Shown here piece after piece: positions 55,801-64,000 of a stretch of DNA of 64,000 nucleotides. Source of the DNA: Labyrinthula sp. Ha (lineage: Eukaryota; Sar; Bigyra; Labyrinthulida; Labyrinthulaceae); contig JAALGZ010000002.1 in NCBI GenBank assembly GCA_015227615.1, positions 1,984,001-2,048,000 of the forward strand, read 5' to 3'. Numbering within the stretch: position 1 is the stretch's first letter; each line of letters begins with the position of its first letter. Made by a program: the position numbers and the translations under genes. The notes beneath the pieces were generated by a model. It worked only from the letters and a program-made list of their open reading frames with translations, searched no databases and was not told the origin of the DNA.

Positions 55801-58800
55801 TTACTGAGTATCCAGTAAGGCTGAAAATGCTTTGAGAGCTACAAAAAATTGTATCAAAATAAGGGAATGTTTATTGTTACTCTCATTAGAAAGATAATGT
55901 AAAATGATGAAACATAAAAGAAAGTTAACTACATTGTAAAATACCCCCTCCATGAATAGGCAACCATGATATGTCGATGGCAAATCATACTTATTACTGT
56001 TTATATCACCGTGAAGCACAGCTTTAAAGAACAATTTGAGGGAATAAGAATACTTGGCAGCTAACTTGAAAAGGTTGTCCTTGAACAAAAGACTGGAACA
56101 TTCTCCAGAAGAAATCTTTGGGCTTAAGGGCTTCATGACACGCGAGTTTCATTCCAAGTTTGGTACGTAATTCTTGCTGTGGACATAGTACCTGTCACAA
56201 TAGTTCTTCAATCTGCCCATGTATTACAGACAGCTTCAGCAATTTAGTTAAAGCTACATTTTCCCAGTAAGTATATAACATTATGACCATCAGATTTTTT
56301 GGTGATATTACTTATAGTCTGATCCAAACAAGTGAGTAGAACTTTGAATTATCTTGGACAAAGTAATACATGCGAAAATTGGGAAATCTCTATATCAAAG
56401 AATCCCTATTTTCCAGTCAATTTAAAATGCCTCAGAAGTGGAACTTGGTGAAATTTCAAAAAAAATACGAGTAAATTTCATTAGGCCATGGCAGGAATAT
56501 AAAAGTAACAAATCAAAACATGAGACCAGGTTATTACTAAGATACCAGGGACAATAAGGCAATCCTTGCAGCTTCCTCAATATTTTCTAAGTTTATCGAA
56601 ATTTATGGGGTTGTGATGATTCCGTGAACGAGCAATACGGAAGATTAGTTGCTCTTTTATAAAGTTAAATAACACTTAATTGGAGCTGAAAAGTACAACG
56701 TCAGCACGGATATACTGTTTTGCAAATTATTGGTCATTACCTCTAAAAATATAACTAGGCAGACCAAGGTACCCTCTACACACCTTACTAAAGAAATTAA
56801 TCATTAATATTAAAGGCAATACCATGAATATAGGGATTAAAGCTATCACATAGAGGTCCCTAGGAAAATACTTGTTTCTAAGTGTGAGCATTAATTAGAT
56901 GAAATATCAAATTGTTTATATTAATATTCCACTCTTAATGGGCAAAAGCGATGACTTGTTATGTAGCAATTCTTATTATTTTAAGTCATTCATGCTTAGT
57001 AATGTTTGACTTGTGATGGGTAATCTAGAGTAAAGTAACCTTAACTTGGACATATACTAAACCTTGTTCCAGGAAAAAAGTTTTATAGAAATTTTCCGAT
57101 CTTATTTCAGGGCTAAGGCAAACCAGAGAACTTTGCGCTGATACACTATGCTGTATGAAGTCTTAAAGACTTATAACCAACAGTATTCAATGCATAACCT
57201 TTTTTCCATCATCTCAACTGATTAGCATAATACCTGAATTGCTTAGATGTATTACAAAAGTATTAGCCGCAGAAGAAATGGAAGTTTCGAATCTTAGGAC
57301 AGAATGTAATATATATGAACCTGAATGCCGGTACATACATGGAGGCTCTAAGCAGCGAGTCTTAAGGATGAACTGTACTCTCGATTAAATATTGTTCTGT
57401 TGCCTATCCTTAACTATTTTGACTTGGTGCCAAAGTATTTGAGTTTACGATATACATTAACTAACTCACATAAGTATGGATTTATCTCCAAGTATGAACT
57501 CTGCCTGTACAAGAATAACACGAAAATAACTCTAAGAGGTAGATAAAGTTAATGCCATTTGAGACCAGAATTGTCATTTTAATAATTCAGATCGGGTTTT
57601 GTTTTTTTTGGTAAATGTGTCAAAAACAGACAGCATTCTATTGATCCGATTTTCAATTTCCAAGAATCACCAAAATAAAACAATAATCCAACAGAATAAG
57701 ATTGATCAAGAAATCGATCAAAGGATTATTATCTTCAGAGGAGAGTCTCATACTGGCACGGGGAGCATGATCCCCGGCTTCTGGGGCTAAGTATCTACAT
57801 ATGTTACTACTTTTGAGGTTATTTCCAAATATATGTATTGAAGGTAATAGTTCAGAACAAGAGTTCAAAAAAAAGAAAAAAAGCTCAAGAAAAAGGATCC
57901 AAGAAACAGGAAAAAACTCCAGATCAAAAAAAGAGTTTGGATTCAAAATCAAAGAACAGTTTAATAAAAAGGAGGTAGAGTGGGTGGAAAAAATATATAT
58001 TTAAAAAAGTTTTATATGTTAAAAGAACAAGAAAAAAAGATCAATATTTTCATATATATAGCACCAATATGTTTTGTGTTATGCTTAAACACTTAAGCTT
58101 CAAAATTTTATTTCAACACAAATCTTTATTCTCTTAGTTTAATTATTCAAAGTTAATGGTATTAAGACTCATGTTACATTGCACAAAACATATGTTTAAC
58201 AACTCTTAAAAATCTTTGGAATTAGCTGTATTCAAGATATGGAAAGACATTTAAATTCATCCTCATCCTTAACGAGGGTCGACTAAGGAGGGAGGGTCGG
58301 CTCATAGGAGCCATTTCTTAAATATACGTTGAGTCTGAAAACCTCCCCGGTATGCTAGGGGAAGAGAATATGATGTTTTATATTTTTTAACTTTTATTAT
58401 TTGCTTGGTACCTTCTTCCATACTTCAATTTGTTCCTAGCCCCTACTATATTTTGCGCAAATATGGGAAATCAGAATTCTGCGCATCGCTGACTCAGGTG
58501 AAGTATGATCGCGCTATTTACTTGTGCCATGAGGCCATTCTTCATTTCACCCAATGCAGACCTTTAAAAAAACTTAGTAAACTTCATACAACATAAATTT
58601 AGGTCGAAACTTTCCCATGGTGAAAAACCTTTACAATGTTTGTACATTAGGTCATATTTCGTTTAAACTGCGCTTTTCAGTAGACATTCAGGTTGTTCTG
58701 TTTGGGAATCGTGTATAGTATATGTGTAGAGCAACATCATCATTAAGAACTCTTTTCCTTTGTATTTCCTTTTTTTGTTGCGGAAGCTTCTTTTTGTTTA

Positions 58801-60351
58801 TTAGTTATCTCACCATGCTATTCTATATTTCTAGTTTCTATTTCGTAATATTATTTCTGACATATTACAGTCTATTTCTCTGTTCCAAGTATTCTAACTA
58901 TATGTATTCAGTACAGTTTCACATATATATATACATATATTTCGTAGTTTTGTAGCAAATAGGGGTGCTCAGCTGTATAAATGGATGGCCGTACACCATG
59001 ACTAGAGTGAATACCGCGCCACAGTGGAATATAGAGTTTCTGTGTTGGATACACTGGAAGTCCCATGAAAACCTGAAAGGTTCGGTTCTTCCTCATTAGA
59101 AAATATAATATAGAAATGGAACTAGAGAAGGGAATAAATTGGGTAGTTCAAGCATTGCCCAGACATGCCATAACACGGTTAAACATTGCATTGATGTCTC
59201 TTTCATAAGAGAAATGCAACACAATATTAGTTTCTTGGGTCGAAGTTATGCCCAATTTGTGAGCTCAGTTATCTATTTTTGATAAATTTTTATTGCTAAA
59301 AACAAAATTTTTATGACAAATAAAATGGTAAAGCTGTTGTACTGTGCCACATGATACGAAAATGTAATACCTATGAACTTATTTTTGTTGTACTGTATTG
59401 GGGTTTACGGGGCTATAGATAAATAAACTGTTTGCCTTTATGCTATGTGGTTAACACTTCTCGACATAGATAAGATGTGTTAAGGGAATGACACTAGGCA
59501 ATAGGATGGGTGCTTAATAGATTATTTTTTGCGTGTTTCACTCATGTTTAGACAAGAGCGACTGGAACAAAAGTACATAGGAACCAGAGAAGTAACATTG
59601 GATTTATTAATACCCGTGGTGACCTCCTTATTTATAATTTTTACTTCTAAGCAGCTATATTTTGTTCTTATCTAATATAAACAACCTCCAAAGAGAGAGC
59701 TATAATAATTGAGGCGGTGACGAACTTCTAGACGATTGAAATAATTAGACATTGCTTCGTAGGCAGAGTATTAAGCTGAGGTTGCTCCATTAAAAACCAA
59801 AACTTTATATGATAAGAAAGAATATTGGCTATTGTCCTTGAAATTAATTGAAATTCTTTGGACTGCTAAGAGGCTCCAATATGCGTAATCTACTAAAAAT
59901 TTGGAACAACTTTCGACCTTTATTATTCTAAGCTACGTTTATAAATCTTAGAAAGTTTCATTAACCTGAAGACTTAGCCTTGGCACCTTTATCGAGTTTT
60001 TTGAGTACTTCCTTCCATTCTATAACTAATACTTTACCACTATATTATTATACCCTTACTCAGGGGATATTTAACAAGTACTCTATTATATAGAATGATA
60101 TATTAGAATATTCTTCTGCGATTTGCCCAAATATATAGAAATAAGTCAAGGCTATTCTTAACGGTTATCAAATTTCAGAGAATATATCGCCCGTTTCAAA
60201 TTTGAGACCATAAGGCCAGTTGGCCAATGGGCTGTACCGAATCTATCCGTTAATTGTACCGAATTGAAAACTCTTCATACAATTCATTCAAAAGACAAGG
60301 GAAAAACTTGTTAAGAAGAATAGCAGTTCCATTACAAAAAGCAAAAGAACA
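52880..60351. other. Long intergenic region, no firm gene
   Basis: About 7.4 kb. A 111-codon minus-strand frame at 55801-56136 begins with ATG and ends TAA, but frames of this length are expected by chance here and no family is recognised. Positions 57759-57776 (CGGGGA-GCATGA-TCCCCG) and 58299-58312 (GGCTC-ATAG-GAGCC) form short GC hairpins in AT-rich surroundings. A TA run lies near 58925. The rest shows nothing. Confidence 0.45.
60214..60221 (-). promoter_or_regulatory. AACTGGCC word upstream of the myosin
   Basis: GGCCAGTT on the plus strand, directly followed by GGCCAA, lies 131 nt upstream of the myosin ATG. Read on the minus strand, the run GGCCAACTGGCCT is identical to the sequence at 19768-19780, upstream of the YdcZ-type gene. 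Confidence 0.3.
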
Positions 60352-63300
60352 ATGGTTTGGCAAGAAAAGCGAACGCTTGATGGGATGGCCTTCTATGTAG
60401 AGACTGAAACAAATGATGTGTCTTGGCATAAGCCTGAAGCTTTGATGTCAGCAGAGGAGAAACAAGATAGTGAGGGAGAATGGGTGTGGGTGCCTCACCC
60501 TGTAGACATGTGGCAAGCTGGAAGAGTCGTGAAACGGGACTCAGATGGGTCAACTCATGTGGCATTAGATAATGGCTCTCTTATGATGGTTCCTGCTTCA
60601 GGGGTAATGCAAGGCCCTGAAACTGGACAGAGGAAACAGGTTGTGCCACTTTGGTCCTTGAATAAGAACGATTTAAGGTTTGTGGAGGATGATCTTGTTA
60701 TGCTTGATCCTGTGAACGAAGCGTTTATTATTAATAATCTGGATAGAAGATATCGTCAAGGAAAGATATATACCTGGGTTGGAGCATCTAAATCCGTATT
60801 GGTTTCTATTAATCCATATCAAAATTTACCTCTTTATGGCGTAGACATGATAACACTACATAGAAACAAGCCAGGAGATGTTGCCTTAGAGCCCCATGTG
60901 TTTGAAGTTGCCAATGAAAGTTATGATTCTATGGCGTATCAGAGAAAGAATCAAAGTATTCTTATCTCAGGAGAAAGTGGTGCTGGTAAGACTGAAGCAA
61001 CTAAGCAGTGTTTGAAATACTTGGCTCATATTGCAGGTTCCGACTCAAATGTAGAGGAAAAGATCTTAGTAGCCAATCCTCTACTCGAGGCATTTGGAAA
61101 TGCAAAAACTATAAGAAACATCAACTCTTCCCGTTTTGGTAAGTGGATGGAAGTTTATTTTGACACAACTTCTGCCAAAATGAAAGGTGGTCAAATAATT
61201 AACTATTTGTTAGAAAGATCAAGGGTTGTGCATCAAGCGAGAAACGAGAGAAACTTCCATATCTTCTACCAGCTATTGAAAGACCCTAGCTGCAAGTCTA
61301 ACTTCAATCTAAAGAGCCCTGATCAGTACAAATATACGAACCAATCCGGCTGTGTTGATGTTCCCCAAATTAATGATCAAAGAGAGTTTTCTGAAGTTAA
61401 AAATGCTATGGATTTATTAGAGTTCACCAAGGAAGAGCAACAATCAATTTTGGAACTTACTGCTGCAGTTTTATGGTTAGGAAATGTTAGTTTTGAGTCA
61501 AAGTTACATTCTGGATCCGTTGATGGGTCTCAAGTGGCACCTGGAGACGCCCTGGGACAAGTGGCTTCCCTATTAGAACTAAGTGAAGACACACTAGCGA
61601 AAATTTTGTGTTATAGAACTATTAAACCCCGTGGTGGGTTTGATACTGCTGTTATTCCACTTCCTAAGGCGGATGCTTTAGCTGGTTGCGGTTCTTTAGC
61701 AATGGGAATATATGGAAAGTTGTTTAACTGGTTGGTTCTTAGAGTAAACGACTCTCTTGGAGAGACCGAGGGAAGAGTTCTCGGAATCTTGGATATTTTT
61801 GGGTTTGAAATTTTTGAGAATAACTCATTCGAGCAGCTTTGTATCAACTATGCAAATGAAAAGTTGCAAATGTTGTTTAACGATACTACCTTTCGTGAAG
61901 AAGAGCAATTGTATAGAAAAGAGGGAGTAAGTTACACCCCTATTCAATTTATTGACAACGCCGAGGTTGTTGAAGTTATTGAAAAGAAGCCAAATGGAAT
62001 CCTACCAGTCCTCGATGATGAGTGTATTATCCCAGAAGGAAGTGACCAGAAGTTCATGAACAAGATTGAGGATACACATACAGCGAAGTCGTGTTTTGAA
62101 ACGGATCCAAAGCGTAGATTTGAAAACCAGTTATCCTTCGAAATAAAACATTACGCTGGAGTAGTACTGTTTTCTGTTTTTGTTAATTCTTTAGGTGAAG
62201 TATGATGCCAGCGCGTTTATGGTAAAAAATGTGGACACTGTTTTTCCAGATATGTATGATGCGATGGCAACATCAAATAAGTCTCTTCTCAAGACGATTT
62301 TTGACAGCTCAGATAGAAAAATTAAAACTTTATCCCTTCAGTTTAGAGGGCAACTGAAAACGTTGATGGAGACATTGAGGCAAACCGATAGTCGATTCAT
62401 CCGTTGTGTTAAACCAAATGAAGTTATGGCTTCAAATCAATTTGTTGCTTCCAACTGTGTGGAACAACTAAGGTACTCCGGGGTTTTTGAAGCTGTAGAC
62501 ATTAGAAAAACGGGTTACCCTTTTAGGTACACTCACAAGCAATTTGTTTCCATTTACTCTTGTATTAACCCAGGATATAGCTATCGAACCAATGTTAGAG
62601 GAGGAAACTACGCCGCCAGAGTTAAAGAAATCTGCGATGTTAACAAGCAGGATTTTAGTGGTGTGGAGATCGGTAATACGATGGCTCTGTATAAAGCAAA
62701 TGAATATAAATTGCTAAAGCTTCTGCGTTCACTTGCTTTGGAAACTCTAGTTCCTATTGCTCAAAAGGCCATTAGAGGAGGGGTCGCCCGGGACTTTTCT
62801 AAGCTCTTGAGGAACAACAATAGTCGTTTGCAGGAGTACATCAGACAGGCTAACGATCTTGAAGGATTGAGAGAAGCCATAGAAATTGCTGAAACCAGTG
62901 TCTCTGTTGAGCAACGGAGATTGTTTTCTGCGACGCCTCCCTTGCTCCCAGTTGCAAAGATTTTACTTGGTGAACTTCAAGAATGGGCAGCTATTGAGAT
63001 TAAAATGAACACGCTGATTGATAAATGCAAGGACAGTCACAGCGCCGATAAACTCTACCCGAAATTAAAGAAGCTGGACAATGAAGTCGTAAGTAAAATG
63101 CAAGCAGAAAAGCAAAGAGAAGCTGGTTCCCCCAAAACCAAGACTGGAAGAATTACATATAAGAAACCGTCCTTGAGTAAGAGCCAGAGAAAGGCTCATA
63201 GAAGGATAAAGGAGCTTGTTTTAGATGAAGATGCGCGAAGGGCAGTTGCCTGTGTGAGTTTGAGTATGCTTAAAGATGTGGTTAATGTCTCAAGTGAAAT

Positions 63301-64000
63301 GGATCTAAGCTCGGACAACATTGAGCAGGCTAGTAAAATGTACCACCTGGATAGAGCTTCCTTTTTGGAGGCAGAACACGAAAGAGCTGATGCTGTTGGC
63401 GATGGTGCACGAAAGAAACACAGAGAAGTAAGGTTGCTAGAATTAAAATACAACAGCCTTGGAAACAATAACTCGGCAGAGAAAGTATTGGTATACCGTA
63501 CCCCAGAAGAATTTGCGAAGGCGAAAGGCTTGGGCGGGATGCTTTCAAAAAAAGCGACTATGGAAGGTATGTTGGTCACTTCAAAAAAGGCAATCCCAAC
63601 GTCTCTTACCAAGCCAGGCATCGAATCAGACCCTGCTCAAAAGGAGTTAATTAAGGCATTTAAGAAGGATGCTAAACTGAACTTCAAAGAGTTGCTTGTA
63701 GCAATTGGTTTCAAGGTGGACAAAAAGATGCAACCTCAGGAGGCTGCGTCTCAGGTGCTACAGAGAGGCTTATCTGGAGATGAAGATATGGTGAAAGAAA
63801 TCTATGCTCAAGCAATCAAGCAGGCAACCGGCGGAACTGCTGAGGAAAAAGCTGCAGCTATGCAGTTTGTATCTATGCTTGTTTCTGTTGTTCCTCCAAG
63901 TGATGATGAGCTGGAATTCCGGGCTTCGAGTAAGGTTACCTTCAATGACTCGGTCATGCTTTGGATAAAGTCAGTTGCTGGAGATGAGGCTATTAAATAC
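60352..64000 (+). CDS. Unconventional myosin heavy chain, WW-motor-MyTH4 (partial)
   Basis: Exon 1 (60352-62163) and exon 2 (62195 to the window edge) are joined by a 31-nt intron (62164-62194, GTACTG to TTTAG), giving 1206 residues before the window ends. Residues 3-30 resemble a WW domain (…GMAFYVETETNDVSWHKP…). An SH3-like segment and the motor follow: P-loop GESGAGKT at 207-214, switch I NSSRFG at 258-263, switch II DIFGFE at 481-486. The splice restores HYAGVVKYDAS. After the converter comes a weak IQ-like stretch (AQKAIRGGVARD), then a charged region, then the start of what looks like a MyTH4 domain (KEIYAQAIKQATGG). The motor hydrolyses ATP to move along actin; a MyTH4 tail suggests binding to microtubules or membrane proteins. 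Whether a FERM domain follows lies outside the window. Confidence 0.93.

Noticed and set aside
55801-56136. A 111-codon minus-strand frame as a gene
   Set aside because: Frames of this size are expected by chance in 64 kb of this composition; a short LHGDI resemblance to small-molecule kinases is not enough.
57801-58004. Lys-rich plus-strand frame
   Set aside because: It is explained by A-rich sequence; no start context or domain.
1-64000. CRISPR arrays, insertion sequences or other prokaryotic features
   Set aside because: No regularly spaced identical repeats or transposase genes were seen, and the gene content is eukaryotic.

Overview
The window is nuclear DNA from a eukaryote, most likely a unicellular protist. 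The signs are GT-AG introns, a mitochondrial-type cysteine desulfurase with a presequence-like N-terminus, a Pol III tRNA gene, a myosin, a polo-like kinase and a PAK-type kinase. Base composition is AT-rich and genes are far apart. Where introns occur they are tiny, about 28-31 nt. The lineage cannot be fixed from sequence alone. A WW-like domain in front of a myosin motor with a MyTH4-like tail, and a doubled YdcZ-type transporter, fit a stramenopile-like protist, but this is inference.

Left part (1-11.1 kb): a bacterial-type NIS siderophore synthetase (minus, 1780-4008) sits divergently from a small three-exon gene (4254-4510), which converges on a second small spliced gene (4666-5057). 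Then comes a lipid cluster: a three-exon monoglyceride lipase (6945-8066), an orphan single-pass membrane protein 65 nt downstream, and a convergent DGAT2-type acyltransferase carrying a large, internally repeated membrane extension (8821-11081).

Middle (11-37.5 kb): a polo-like kinase with an N-terminal KEN box (14701-17082), a YdcZ/DUF606-type ten-helix transporter (18302-19372) with a 53-bp tandem repeat upstream, a PAK-like kinase with a degenerate CRIB (27711-29144), an acidic orphan protein (29454-30002), an unusual compact tRNA-Leu(UAA) (35222-35295), and convergent ATP10 (35395-36118) and NFS1 (36181-37524), both mitochondrial. Two broken, unidentified coding relics lie near 20.4-21.6 kb and 31.7-32.5 kb.

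Right part (37.5-64 kb): a cytochrome P450 (41421-43046), a Dispatched/Patched-like RND protein interrupted by an in-frame TAG that may lie in a 15-nt intron (49802-52879), and a long myosin cut by the window edge (60352-64000). The spaces between are large and mostly empty to the eye.

There is no operon-like system. The themes that recur are iron (siderophore synthetase, Fe-S desulfurase, heme P450), neutral-lipid turnover (lipase, DGAT2, P450), and two possible shared promoter words, TGCCACGTCA and AACTGGCC. Gene models were made by eye; intron positions come from GT-AG ends, frame continuity and family alignment recalled from memory.
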